Shown piece after piece: positions 1 through 9,064 of a DNA stretch of 64,000 nt. The notes under the pieces are model-generated. The model was not told the DNA's origin and made no database searches. It saw only the letters and a program-made list of their open reading frames with translations. The stretch lies in contig NZ_QVLT01000012.1 in NCBI RefSeq assembly GCF_003417065.2, forward strand, positions 62,001 to 126,000, in the 5' to 3' direction. Position 1 is the first letter of the stretch. Every line of letters begins with the position of its first letter. Made by a program: the position numbers and the translations under genes. This DNA comes from Hymenobacter lapidiphilus. Lineage in GTDB: Bacteria; Bacteroidota; Bacteroidia; Cytophagales; Hymenobacteraceae.

Positions 1-972
1 GGTATAGCGCCGCTGGATAAGCTGCTGAAGCTGGGTTTGTGGCTGGTATGCATGGGCAAGGGCTGGCGGGCCGTACGGCGGCACTGGCAGGGCCAGCGGC
101 CCGATATCGTACATGCCCATATTATGCTGCGCACCGCGGCGTTGGCGCTGGCACTGAAGTGGCGCTACCGGATTCCGTACCTGATTACCGAAAACTGGAC
201 GGCCTTTCTGCCGGTGAATGCCCACCGGCTACGCTGGTGGCGGGGCCGGCTGGCCGGGCTGTTGGTGAGCCGGGCCGCCGCTTTCACCCCTGTTTCCGAC
301 GACCTGAAACGGGCTCTGGAGCGGCTGGGCGGCCGGGCCCGGCAAACCGTCATCATCCCCAACGTGGTGGATACCGACCGGTTCGGGCTGCCTGCTGAGG
401 CCGGCCAGCGCCGGGGTCTGCTGAATGTAGCCGCCTTCAACGAGCAGGCCAAAAACCTGAGCGGCACACTGCGCACCGTGGCCCGGCTGCGCACCAACCA
501 CCCCGAGCTACACCTGCACTTGCGCATTGCCGGCTACGGTCCGGCCGAAGCACAGCTGCACCAGCTGGCCGCCGAGCTGGGTTTGCTGGCCGATGGCACA
601 GTGGAGTTTCTGGGTAAGCTGACCTCGGAGCAGGTAGCCGCCGAAATGCGCCGGGCCCAGGCCTTCGTACTGTTTTCCAACTACGAAAACCTGCCCTGCG
701 TCCTGATTGAGGCCCAGGCTAGCGGCCTGCCCGCCGTGGCTACCCGCGTGAACGGCGTGCCCGAGCTGCTGCCGCCCGACGGTTCGGCCGGCCTGCTGGT
801 GGCGCCCGCCGACGAGGAGGCCCTTTATGCTGCTCTGCTGGAAGTGCTGCAGGCCCCGGCCGGCCGCTTCAACGAGCAGCAGATGCGCGCAACGGCCCTG
901 GCCCGTTTCAGCTACCCGGCCGTGGGTGCCGCTTTCCGGCAGGTGTACGCGGGCATCAGGCGCAACAAGTAG
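1..972 (+). CDS. Glycosyltransferase family 4 (5' end outside window)
   Basis: Likely transfers a sugar from an activated donor during surface polysaccharide or glycolipid synthesis. The frame is open from base 1 with no stop, so the N-terminus lies upstream; the TTG at 37 and ATG at 52 are unlikely to be the true start. The visible part has the end of the N-terminal Rossmann domain and the C-terminal GT-B domain. The latter carries the family signature near its end: a short ENLPCVLIEAQASGLP stretch with paired glutamates that bind the donor nucleotide, followed by a GVPELL segment. A flippase gene follows on the same strand, which fits a polysaccharide cluster. Substrate cannot be told. A GC-rich hairpin lies just after the stop. 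Confidence 0.85.
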   Translation, partial: GIAPLDKLLKLGLWLVCMGKGWRAVRRHWQGQRPDIVHAHIMLRTAALALALKWRYRIPYLITENWTAFLPVNAHRLRWWRGRLAGLLVSRAAAFTPVSDDLKRALERLGGRARQTVIIPNVVDTDRFGLPAEAGQRRGLLNVAAFNEQAKNLSGTLRTVARLRTNHPELHLHLRIAGYGPAEAQLHQLAAELGLLADGTVEFLGKLTSEQVAAEMRRAQAFVLFSNYENLPCVLIEAQASGLPAVATRVNGVPELLPPDGSAGLLVAPADEEALYAALLEVLQAPAGRFNEQQMRATALARFSYPAVGAAFRQVYAGIRRNK

Positions 973-997
973 CCCCGGCTTCGGCAGAGCATCCGTT

Positions 998-1025
998 GCG
1001 CGAAGCCGCCGGGGCGGCTTCGCGC
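998..1025. repeat. GC-rich hairpin after the glycosyltransferase gene
   Basis: Two perfect 13-nt arms (998-1010 and 1013-1025) are separated by 2 nt. The sequence just after it (to about 1038) matches the right end of the long inverted repeat at 58639-58745, so this may be a truncated member of that family. It could also weaken read-through into the flippase gene, although no T-run follows. Confidence 0.5.
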
Positions 1026-1094
1026 TGAATGACGTTCTTGCGGCCGCCCCCCACTCTGGTCCAACTCCATCTTCCCACCGGCCGAATTCCTATT

Positions 1095-2360
1095 ATGCTG
1101 CGCCGCGTTGTGCAAAATTTTGCTGCCCGCCTGGCTACGGCTCTGCTCAGCTTCGGGGTGGTGTGGCTGACGGCGCGCTACCTGGGCGCGGCAGGCCGGG
1201 GCGCAGTCAGCCTGTTTGTCACCGACTGCGCGGCCATCCTGCTCTTTATCGGGCTGCTGGGCGGCTCTTCCCTCATTTACCTGGCCCCACGCCGCAACCT
1301 CTGGCACCTGTTGCTGCCGGCCTACGGCTGGGCAACGCTGGTGTGCGCGCTGGGCACGGGGACGGTGGCGCTGTTGCGGCAGCCGGAGCCCGCGTACCTG
1401 CTGCATCTGGGGCTGCTAAGCTTGTTGCAGGCCCTCTTCTCGATAAACACCGCCCTGCTGCTGGGCCGCCGGCGCGAGGGCACATACAACCTGCTCACGC
1501 TGGTTCAGGTGGCACTGCTGGCTGGGGCGCTGCTAGCGGCCTTCTGGGCCGGGGGGCGCTTGGTGGCTGTTTACACCTATTACTACGCCGCCTATCTGGC
1601 CTTCGGGCTGCCACTGCTGCTAAGCCTGGTGCCGCTGCTGCGCCTGCCCGACCCACGCCGCCGCCAGGGCCGGCGGCTGCGGGCCACCACTCGCGAGCTG
1701 GCTCGCCACAGCCGGGGGGCGCATTTCTCCAATATGCTGGCCTTCGCCAACTACCGCCTCGGCTACTACTTCGTGGCCTATTTTGCTGATGCCCGGGCCG
1801 TGGGGGTTCTTTCGGTGGGCGTGGCCCTCATGGAAGCCATCTGGCTGATTCCGCGCAGCGCGGCTTTGGTGCAGTACGTCGATTTGGTAAACACGCCCGG
1901 AGGCGGCCCGCTACCCGAATCGGCGTTGCGGGTGGGGCGGCTGGCGGTGCTGGGTACGGCCGCGGCGGTGCTGGTGCTGGTAGCCGTGCCCCCGGCCGTA
2001 CTCACGGCCGTATTCGGCCGCGAATTCGGCGCCGCACAAACGGTGATGCGGCTGCTGGCCCCCGGCTCGGTCATGATGGCCGTGCAGATGCTCATCAGCA
2101 GCTATTTTGCCGGCCGCGCACAGTACCGCATCAACAACGCCGCCGCCCTGGCCGGTCTGGTTCTGACTTTGACCGGAGGACTGCTGCTGATTCCGCGCCT
2201 GGGCATTGAGGGTGCGGCGCTGGCCTCCACGCTCTCCTACACTGCCTCCACGGCCTTTCTGCTCTGGCACTTCCGCCGGGCCACGGGCCTGGGCATCACC
2301 GCCTTCCTGCCCGGCCCCACCGACATCACCCGCGCCTGGCAGCTCCTGCGGAGCCGGTAA
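1095..2360 (+). CDS. Polysaccharide flippase-like membrane protein (MOP/Wzx type)
   Basis: A 421-residue protein made almost entirely of hydrophobic helices (about 12) separated by short basic loops. This is the build of the MOP exporter superfamily that flips lipid-linked oligosaccharides across the inner membrane. The ATG at 1095 is chosen because the protein then begins MLRRVVQNFAARLAT, typical of this family with an amphipathic start before the first helix. The frame is open further upstream to 1029, but that part looks untranslated. The preceding glycosyltransferase gene on the same strand supports a role in surface glycan export. Little sequence is conserved in this family, so the assignment rests on topology and context. 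Confidence 0.75.
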   Translation: MLRRVVQNFAARLATALLSFGVVWLTARYLGAAGRGAVSLFVTDCAAILLFIGLLGGSSLIYLAPRRNLWHLLLPAYGWATLVCALGTGTVALLRQPEPAYLLHLGLLSLLQALFSINTALLLGRRREGTYNLLTLVQVALLAGALLAAFWAGGRLVAVYTYYYAAYLAFGLPLLLSLVPLLRLPDPRRRQGRRLRATTRELARHSRGAHFSNMLAFANYRLGYYFVAYFADARAVGVLSVGVALMEAIWLIPRSAALVQYVDLVNTPGGGPLPESALRVGRLAVLGTAAAVLVLVAVPPAVLTAVFGREFGAAQTVMRLLAPGSVMMAVQMLISSYFAGRAQYRINNAAALAGLVLTLTGGLLLIPRLGIEGAALASTLSYTASTAFLLWHFRRATGLGITAFLPGPTDITRAWQLLRSR

Positions 2361-2409
2361 TGCTCCGCGCCTGGTCGAAGCACTTCTTCCTCAGGATAAC
2401 CGGCCTCAT

Positions 2410-3264
2410 TTACTTGCTACCAGCCACCCGCACCGTTACCTCAAAGGCGGGCACCGGGTCGGCCAACGGGTTGGGCGGCTGAGTGGGCAGCGGCACAGGT
2501 AAATACAGGGCGCAGAGCGTGTTTTCGACCTGCGTGAGCTGGCCCGGCGCAGCGGCCGGCAACCCGTCGAGGATGCCCGCCAGCACCTCCCAGCGAGGCT
2601 GGCCCGGCTGGCGGCTGGCATCGTGCCACACCACCACCGTTTCGGGCCCCACCAAATGCTCGAACACCCGCCGCGTATCCGTACGCACGGCTTCGTAGCG
2701 GTGGTCGCCGTCAATAAAAACCAGGTCAAAGTGTCCCAGCGCAGCTAAATTGTAGGTGGCGGAGTTCCCGTGCAGGTGCGTGACGTTGGGCAGGGGGCGC
2801 GAGAAGTAACCGTGCAGCTCGATGTAGCGCTCCGGCAACCCCAGCGCCCGTAGCTCGTCAGCCGCCAGATTCAACGTGTGCACCTCGGCGGCCACGGCTG
2901 CTACGTTGGCCGCACTCTCGCCCCGCCACGTCCCGATTTCAAAGTACCGGCAACCGGGCTTGTTACGGGCCAGGGCCCGCAGCAGGGCCAGGTCGGTGGG
3001 CAGCGAGCCTCCGTCGCGGAAGGCGAAGGGCGTAACGGTTTCGCCGGTGGCGGGCAGCAGCATAGTCAGCGGCACCACTGGCAGGCCCGCCGCGGTTGTG
3101 CCCCAACGGCCCGCATGGCGCAGGGTCCGCGCCCGCCAAGCGGTTTCGTCGGCGGCCAGCACGTGGTTGAGCAGCCAGGGGTTGCGAAGCAGGCTCCCGA
3201 GCCCGCGCAGGGTTTTGCTGAGCTTAGACAAAAGGTGTGTTAGTGAAATGGTGAGTGTGGGCAT
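2410..3264 (-). CDS. Class I SAM-dependent methyltransferase (Methyltransf_24 type)
   Basis: A 284-residue protein with a Rossmann methyltransferase core. The SAM-binding motif I appears as FEIGTWRGESAANVA, and the later IDGDHRYEAVRTD and VVWHDA stretches are typical of the Methyltransf_24 group, often found with sugar or surface-glycan genes. The start at 3264 (MPTLTISLTHLL) is preferred. The longer frame to 3360 would overlap the end of the upstream MoxR gene and lacks family-like sequence. It ends tail-to-tail with the flippase gene. The substrate is unknown; the neighbouring glycan genes suggest, but do not prove, a sugar methyltransferase. Confidence 0.75.
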   Translation of the reverse strand: MPTLTISLTHLLSKLSKTLRGLGSLLRNPWLLNHVLAADETAWRARTLRHAGRWGTTAAGLPVVPLTMLLPATGETVTPFAFRDGGSLPTDLALLRALARNKPGCRYFEIGTWRGESAANVAAVAAEVHTLNLAADELRALGLPERYIELHGYFSRPLPNVTHLHGNSATYNLAALGHFDLVFIDGDHRYEAVRTDTRRVFEHLVGPETVVVWHDASRQPGQPRWEVLAGILDGLPAAAPGQLTQVENTLCALYLPVPLPTQPPNPLADPVPAFEVTVRVAGSK

Positions 3265-3325
3265 TTCAGCCACTCGGCCAGAAAAGTAGTCGGCGCTTAC
3301 TTGTGTTGTCCGTGCCGGCTCACCT

Positions 3326-4306
<981 letters not shown>

Positions 4307-4409
4307 AGTCACGGGGCGGCAAGCGGAAGTCAGGAGCTTAAAGGTAGAAATTTGGCTTCGTTCGGACCCGGCCCGCTGTTGCAATTCCGACCCAGCCGCT
4401 CGCTAAACG

Positions 4410-4443
4410 AAAAAGCAGCCCCGCGCTTGCGGGGCTGCTTTTT
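4410..4443 (-). terminator. Rho-independent terminator after tRNA-Leu
   Basis: A-run, 10-bp GC-rich stem (GCAGCCCCGC with its complement), 4-nt loop and T-run. It lies directly downstream of the tRNA-Leu gene on the minus strand and upstream of moxR. It is symmetrical enough to work in both directions. Confidence 0.85.
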
Positions 4444-4448
4444 AAGAG

Positions 4449-4531
4449 TACCAGAGACGGGATTTGAACCCGTAAGCCCGTGAAGGCAAAGGTGTTTAAG
4501 ACCTTCGTGTATACCGTTCCACCACTCTGGC
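4449..4531 (-). tRNA. tRNA-Leu (anticodon TAA)
   Basis: An 83-nt class II tRNA. The acceptor stem GCCAGAG pairs with CTCTGGT, the discriminator is A, and the anticodon loop is CTTAAAC, giving TAA. The variable arm is long, as expected for leucine, and the T arm has GGTTCAAATCC. CCA is not encoded. The gene starts 4 nt after the stop codon of the HNH gene, and no separate promoter was found between them. Confidence 0.95.
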
Positions 4532-4535
4532 TCAA

Positions 4536-5030
4536 CTAGTTAGCCACTATTTTAGCTTGATTTTTACCCCGATAGTTGCTTATCTGTGCGTGGCAGTTTG
4601 GGCAAAGTAACTGCAAATTTTCTAAGCGGTGGTCATTGTTTGTTCCGTTGAGATGATGAAGCTCCAGCGGGATAGGTTGGCCGTTCCATTCCGTCAGGTT
4701 GCATACCTCGCACTGGCGCTCTTTCAATAGCGCTTTCAACAGCCGGTTTTTCAGGCCGTAGGTGGAATGGTACTCCGAGTTTTCCACCAGAATATCAGTC
4801 AGCAGCGTGGATTTACCGAATTTCTGGAACCTCTCCCCCTGGTTCCAACCCGCACCCGTCCAGTGGCTCGTATCCAGTCCTAAACGGGCCACGCGGGTAT
4901 GCACCGTTTTGTAGTTGCCGCCGGCCGGCACCAAGCCGATGCGGCTCAGCACCTGCCGCACCGATAGGCTTTCGGCCACGGCTTGCCGAAATTCATCATC
5001 GGTACTCAGGCATTTGCGGGTGTTGGCCAT
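4536..5030 (-). CDS. HNH endonuclease
   Basis: A 164-residue protein with a C-terminal HNH nuclease fold. The core reads LELHHLNGTNNDHRLENLQL followed by CPNCHAQ, giving the H-N-H residues; the CEVC and CPNC pairs probably bind zinc. The N-terminal half (SVRQVLSRIGLVPAGGNYKT) looks like a helix-turn-helix DNA-recognition segment, an arrangement common in phage and free-standing HNH proteins. The ATG at 5030 (MANTRKCLS) is used. The longer frame runs back through the tRNA-Gly gene and is not credible. The gene lies between two tRNA genes on the same strand, so it may be a selfish or homing-type nuclease. The target is unknown. Confidence 0.85.
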   Translation of the reverse strand: MANTRKCLSTDDEFRQAVAESLSVRQVLSRIGLVPAGGNYKTVHTRVARLGLDTSHWTGAGWNQGERFQKFGKSTLLTDILVENSEYHSTYGLKNRLLKALLKERQCEVCNLTEWNGQPIPLELHHLNGTNNDHRLENLQLLCPNCHAQISNYRGKNQAKIVAN

Positions 5031-5044
5031 ACCGGCAAGAAACG

Positions 5045-5073
5045 AAAAAACCTGCCGGATGGGGCAGGTTTTT
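5045..5073 (-). terminator. Terminator after tRNA-Gly
   Basis: An AAAAACCTGCC arm faces GGCAGGTTTTT with a short loop. It follows the tRNA-Gly gene on the minus strand and lies just upstream of the HNH start codon, so it probably separates the two transcription units. Confidence 0.8.
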
Positions 5074-5081
5074 CGTGTTGG

Positions 5082-5154
5082 AGCGGGAGACGAGGTTCGA
5101 ACTCGCGACCTCGACCTTGGCAAGGTCGCGCTCTACCAGCTGAGCTACTCTCGC
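5082..5154 (-). tRNA. tRNA-Gly (anticodon GCC)
   Basis: A 73-nt tRNA with D arm, anticodon loop TTGCCAA (GCC) and T loop GTTCGAAC. The discriminator is T, as in other tRNA-Gly. The acceptor strands are GCGAGAG and CTCCCGC, which leaves an A4-C69 mismatch. The 3' strand matches the usual G4-containing form, so base 4 appears to be the changed one. Confidence 0.93.
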
Positions 5155-5189
5155 TTGAGATTCAAACGCCCTGGAGCGTTTTGGTGTGA

Positions 5190-5218
5190 CAAAGGTAGTA
5201 CAGTAAGTTCTGAAGTCA
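5190..5218 (-). promoter_or_regulatory. Bacteroidota-type promoter for tRNA-Gly
   Basis: On the minus strand, TTG (5218-5216) and TACCTTTG (5197-5190) are separated by 18 nt. This matches the Bacteroidota primary sigma consensus TTG-N(17-23)-TAnnTTTG. The -7 element ends 36 nt before the mature tRNA 5' end. Confidence 0.65.
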
Positions 5219-5381
5219 AGCCCAGGGTCCAAAAAAACCGTTTGATTGAGGCCATCTGAGGGCTTTTGCTTTGATATTCAGGGAGAAATTTTTTTACCGT
5301 TTGACATTATAAGCCTTATCCACTAACCGCTTTTGGGGCCTCGCCCAGCTAAAAACAAGGCGAGGCTCCGGGATCAGCAGC

Positions 5382-8168
5382 TTATTTGCCGCCGCCAATA
5401 GCCAGCTTCAGCTCATTCAGCTTCAGCAGCGCCTCAATCGGGGTCAGCGTGTTCACATCGAGCTTCTCCAACAGTTCGCGCAGCTTTTCCAAAGCCGGGT
5501 CAGCGGGCTCGAACATGCTGAGCTGCAGGCTGGGGCGCGGGGCCGAATGCACGGCGGCAGCTGGCTGTGCTTTCGGACCAGCCGGCCGGGCGGGGGCTTC
5601 ACGGCCGTTGAAGGATACTATTTTGCCACCGGCAGCATCGTCGTTGAGGCCCTCCAATAAGTCGTCGAACTCGGTGGGCTGGTCGGTTTCGACGCCGGTA
5701 TTCGCCCGCTCCTGCTCTAGGTGATGCATGATTTCGTTGGCCCGTAGCACGACGGCGGTGGGCATGCCGGCCATGCGGGCCACGTGGATGCCGAAGCTGT
5801 GCTCGGAGCCGCCTTCGCGCAGCTTGCGCAGGAACAGGATGCGGTTGTCGGCCTCCTTTACGGCTACGTGGTAGTTGCGCACCCGCGGGCAGTCGGCAGC
5901 CAGCTGGTTGAGCTCGTGGTAGTGGGTGGCGAACAGCGTTTTGGCCCGCGCCCGGGGCGAATTGTGCAGGTGCTCCACAATAGCCCAGGCAATGCTGATG
6001 CCATCATACGTGCTGGTGCCGCGCCCGATTTCGTCCATCAGCACCAGGCTCCGGTCCGACAGATTATTGAGGATGGACGCCGTTTCGGTCATCTCGACCA
6101 TAAATGTACTTTCGCCCTTACTCAGGTTGTCGGAAGCGCCCACGCGGGTAAAAATTTTGTCGATTACGCCCACGTGGGCGGCATCGGCGGGCACGAAGGA
6201 GCCAATTTGGGCCAGCAGCACAATCAGGGCCGTTTGGCGCAGCAGGGCCGATTTGCCGGCCATGTTGGGGCCGGTTATCACCACGATTTGCTGCTCGTCC
6301 TGGTCGAGGCGCAGGTCGTTAGGGATGTACTGCTCGCCGGGCGGCAGCTGGCGCTCAATTACCGGGTGGCGGCCGGCGGTTATGTCGAGCGTCGTGCTGT
6401 CGTCGACCACGGGCTTCACGTAGCGGTGCTGGCGGGCGGTGGCGGCAAAGGAGGCCAGGCAGTCGGCCACGCCGATGGCGCGGGCGTTTTGCTGCACTTG
6501 GGGCACGTACTCGGCGGCCGTCAGCACCAGCTCGGTATAGATGCGCTGCTCGATGATGAACAGCCGCTCCTCGGCATTCAGAATCTTCTCCTCGTAGACT
6601 TTCAGCTCCTCGGTGATGTAGCGTTCGGCATTCACCAGCGTCTGCTTACGAATCCAGGTAGCCGGCACCTTGTCCTTGTGAGAGTTAGTGACCTCGAGGT
6701 AGTAGCCGAACACCTTGTTATAGGCTACTTTGAGCGAGGAAATACCGGTTTCCCGAATAGCCTCCTGCTGCAGCTGGAACAGGTAGTCCTTGCCCGAACC
6801 AGCCATGCGGCGCAGCTCGTCCAGTTCCTCGTCAATATTATCGAGCAGCACGCCGCCCTGGTTGGTGAGGATGGGCGCGTCTTCCCGAATTTTGGCCTGG
6901 ATTTCCTCGCGCAGTGTGGCGCATGGATTGAGCTGGTCGGCTAACTTCTGCAGCGCCTTGATACCCGAGGCGGCCAGCTCGTCGCGGATGGGGCCGATGG
7001 CCTCCAAAGCGCGGGCCAGCTGCAGCAGCTCGCGGGGGTTGATGCGGCGCACGGCCACCTTGGAAATCAGCCGCTCCAGGTCGTTTATCTGACGCAGATG
7101 CTGCTGCAGGTTTTCCAGCAGCTCGGGGGTTTGCAGCAGGGCGTCCACGGTGTCGAGGCGGCGCTGAATCTGGGCGGGCTCCTTGAGGGGCAGCACCACC
7201 CATTTGCGCAGCAGCCGCGCCCCCATGGGCGTAATGGTCTGGTCGAGGATGTCGATGAGCGGTACGCCGCCGGGGTGCTGGGCCTGCACCAGCTCCAGGT
7301 TGCGCACCGTAAACCGGTCGAGCCACACGTACTTATCCTCCTCCAGGCGCCCAATGCTGCCGATGTGGCCCACGTTGGTGTGCTTGGTTTCGGCCAGGTA
7401 GTGCAGCACGCAGCCGGCGGCCGTTATGCCCTCGCGCAGCCCATCAATACCGAACCCCTTGAGTGAGGTGGTGTTGAAGTGGCGCGTCAGCAGCTCGTGG
7501 CCGTAGTCGTGGCCGAACACCCATTCTTCGAGCGCAAAATGGCAGTAGTCGGGGCCGAAATGCTCCTCGAATTCGCGGCGGCTTTTCTTACAGAACAGCA
7601 CCTCGGCCGGCTGGAAGTTCTGAAGCAGCTTGCCCAGGTACTCCACCGTGCCCTGGGCCACCAGAAACTCGCCGGTACTAATATCGAGGAAGCTGACGCC
7701 GGCCTCCTGCTTGCCGAAATGCACGGCGCAGAGGTAGTTGTTGGCGCGGCGCTCCAGCACGTTGTCGTGCAGGCTCACGCCCGGCGTCACGAGTTCCGTC
7801 ACGCCGCGCTTCACGAGGCCCTTGGCCTGCTTGGGGTCTTCGAGCTGGTCGCAGATGGCCACCCGCTGCCCGGCCCGTACGAGCTTGGGCAGGTAGGTAT
7901 CGAGCGAGTGGTGGGGGAAGCCGGCCAGCGGGGTTTCCGACGCCGTGCCCGCCCCGCGCTTGGTGAGCGTGATATCGAGGATGCGCGAGGCCGTCACGGC
8001 GTCTTCGCCGAAGGTTTCGTAGAAGTCGCCCACCCGAAACAGCAGCACCGCACCGGGGTAGGTTTGTTTGAGCTGCTGGTACTGCTTCATCAGCGGCGTA
8101 TCGGCCACCGGGGCCGGCCCCAGTGTGCCGTGCGTGCGGACGGGCTTTTTCTCTTTAATGACTTTCAA
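5382..8168 (-). CDS. mutS: DNA mismatch repair protein MutS
   Basis: A 928-residue MutS that recognises mispaired bases and starts mismatch repair. Near the N-terminus, RVGDFYETF carries the Phe-x-Glu mismatch-reading motif. The C-terminal ATPase has Walker A (GPNMAGKSALLRQ), Walker B with signature (LMDEIGRGTSTYDG), and the H-loop (TLFATHYHE). It is slightly longer than the Escherichia coli protein because of an extended, proline/alanine-rich linker (about residues 840-890) before a conserved C-terminal helix pair. The ATG at 8168 gives MKVIKEKKPVRTHG before the MKQYQQLK segment. The gene is divergent from an RNA methyltransferase gene, with a long inverted repeat in between. Confidence 0.98.
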   Translation of the reverse strand: MKVIKEKKPVRTHGTLGPAPVADTPLMKQYQQLKQTYPGAVLLFRVGDFYETFGEDAVTASRILDITLTKRGAGTASETPLAGFPHHSLDTYLPKLVRAGQRVAICDQLEDPKQAKGLVKRGVTELVTPGVSLHDNVLERRANNYLCAVHFGKQEAGVSFLDISTGEFLVAQGTVEYLGKLLQNFQPAEVLFCKKSRREFEEHFGPDYCHFALEEWVFGHDYGHELLTRHFNTTSLKGFGIDGLREGITAAGCVLHYLAETKHTNVGHIGSIGRLEEDKYVWLDRFTVRNLELVQAQHPGGVPLIDILDQTITPMGARLLRKWVVLPLKEPAQIQRRLDTVDALLQTPELLENLQQHLRQINDLERLISKVAVRRINPRELLQLARALEAIGPIRDELAASGIKALQKLADQLNPCATLREEIQAKIREDAPILTNQGGVLLDNIDEELDELRRMAGSGKDYLFQLQQEAIRETGISSLKVAYNKVFGYYLEVTNSHKDKVPATWIRKQTLVNAERYITEELKVYEEKILNAEERLFIIEQRIYTELVLTAAEYVPQVQQNARAIGVADCLASFAATARQHRYVKPVVDDSTTLDITAGRHPVIERQLPPGEQYIPNDLRLDQDEQQIVVITGPNMAGKSALLRQTALIVLLAQIGSFVPADAAHVGVIDKIFTRVGASDNLSKGESTFMVEMTETASILNNLSDRSLVLMDEIGRGTSTYDGISIAWAIVEHLHNSPRARAKTLFATHYHELNQLAADCPRVRNYHVAVKEADNRILFLRKLREGGSEHSFGIHVARMAGMPTAVVLRANEIMHHLEQERANTGVETDQPTEFDDLLEGLNDDAAGGKIVSFNGREAPARPAGPKAQPAAAVHSAPRPSLQLSMFEPADPALEKLRELLEKLDVNTLTPIEALLKLNELKLAIGGGK

Positions 8169-8203
8169 ATCAGTTACTGGTTGATAGTGGTATAGTTACC
8201 GAT

Positions 8204-8307
8204 GTAGGGGCGGGGCTTGTCCCCGCCCGCCGGTCGCGCCGTTTTAACGATTTCGTTCGACCATGCAAGCGGACCAAACGGCGGGCGGGGACAAGCCCCG
8301 CCCCTAC
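8204..8307. repeat. Inverted repeat with 29-bp perfect arms
   Basis: Arms at 8204-8232 and 8279-8307 are perfect inverse complements built around GGGGCGGGGCTTGTCCCC. Each arm can also fold on itself, giving two small hairpins or one large one. It lies between divergent genes, where terminators are not expected, so it resembles a REP-type paired repeat. Confidence 0.8.
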
Positions 8308-8357
8308 GGCAGCCACCCTGTCCAGCGTTCAACGCCCAACGCCCCGGCGGGCGTTCC

Positions 8358-8365
8358 TACCTTTG
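8358..8365 (+). promoter_or_regulatory. Candidate -7 element next to a start codon
   Basis: TACCTTTG matches TAnnTTTG and ends 4 nt before the ATG at 8370. If used, transcription would begin at or within the start codon, giving a leaderless mRNA. No clear TTG -33 element was seen at the right distance. Confidence 0.4.
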
Positions 8366-8369
8366 CCGG

Positions 8370-8912
8370 ATGCGCAAACTCTCGATGGACGAACTGAACC
8401 GGCTGACGGTGGCCGACTTCAAAAATACGCGAAAATTCCCCCTCACCCTCGTGCTCGACAACGTGCGCAGCCTCCACAACGTGGGCGCGGCCTTCCGCAC
8501 CGCCGACGCCTTCGCGGTGGAGAAAATCTGGCTCTGCGGTATCACCGGCCGCCCGCCCCACCGCGACATCACCAAAACGGCGCTGGGCTCCACCGATTCT
8601 GTTGCCTGGGAGTATGCGCCCACTACCCTGGAGGCGCTGCACCAGCTGAAAGCCGCCGGTTACCTGCTGGTAGCGGTGGAGCAAACCACCGAAAGCGTGC
8701 TGCTGGCTGACTTTGCCATTGAAGCCGACCGGCCCTACGCCCTGGTGATGGGCAACGAGGTGTTTGGGGTAGAGGATGAGGTGCTGGCATTATGCGACGC
8801 AGCGGTGGAGATTCCGCAGTTCGGCACCAAGCATAGCCTCAACGTGAGCGTGGCGGCGGGCGTGGTTCTCTGGGAATTCATCAATGGAATGAATCGCCAA
8901 AAAGCGAACTAA
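8370..8912 (+). CDS. TrmH-family (SPOUT) RNA methyltransferase
   Basis: A 180-residue 2'-O-ribose methyltransferase of the SpoU/TrmH group, probably acting on tRNA or rRNA. The C-terminal knot motifs are clear: LVMGNEVFGVEDEVL and IPQFGTKHSLNVSVAAGVV bind SAM. The early VLDNVRSLHNVGAAFRTAD segment holds the conserved N and R of motif 1. It is short and lacks an N-terminal RNA-binding domain. The ATG at 8370 (MRKLSMDELNR) is chosen because the upstream frame crosses the inverted repeat. The exact RNA target cannot be inferred. Confidence 0.9.
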   Translation: MRKLSMDELNRLTVADFKNTRKFPLTLVLDNVRSLHNVGAAFRTADAFAVEKIWLCGITGRPPHRDITKTALGSTDSVAWEYAPTTLEALHQLKAAGYLLVAVEQTTESVLLADFAIEADRPYALVMGNEVFGVEDEVLALCDAAVEIPQFGTKHSLNVSVAAGVVLWEFINGMNRQKAN

Positions 8913-8989
8913 TACGTTGCTGAATTGGAAATGACATAAAATGCCTGAATGTTTTTTAAAACTACGCTAAATAATAACCCGATTGGGCG

Positions 8990-8997
8990 TAAATTTG
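8990..8997 (+). promoter_or_regulatory. Candidate -7 element upstream of the M36 protease gene
   Basis: TAAATTTG fits TAnnTTTG and lies 67 nt before the start codon in an AT-richer stretch. No well-spaced TTG was found, so this is tentative. Confidence 0.35.
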
Positions 8998-9064
8998 GAA
9001 TCCAGAGTAGCCGCTATGGCCTACCTCTGTAGCTCCGCACTTAGTTACTATTTACACCCGCTTA

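Noticed and set aside
5784..6944. Plus-strand open frame inside mutS
   Set aside because: Antisense of MutS ATPase and core domains; no family-like sequence.
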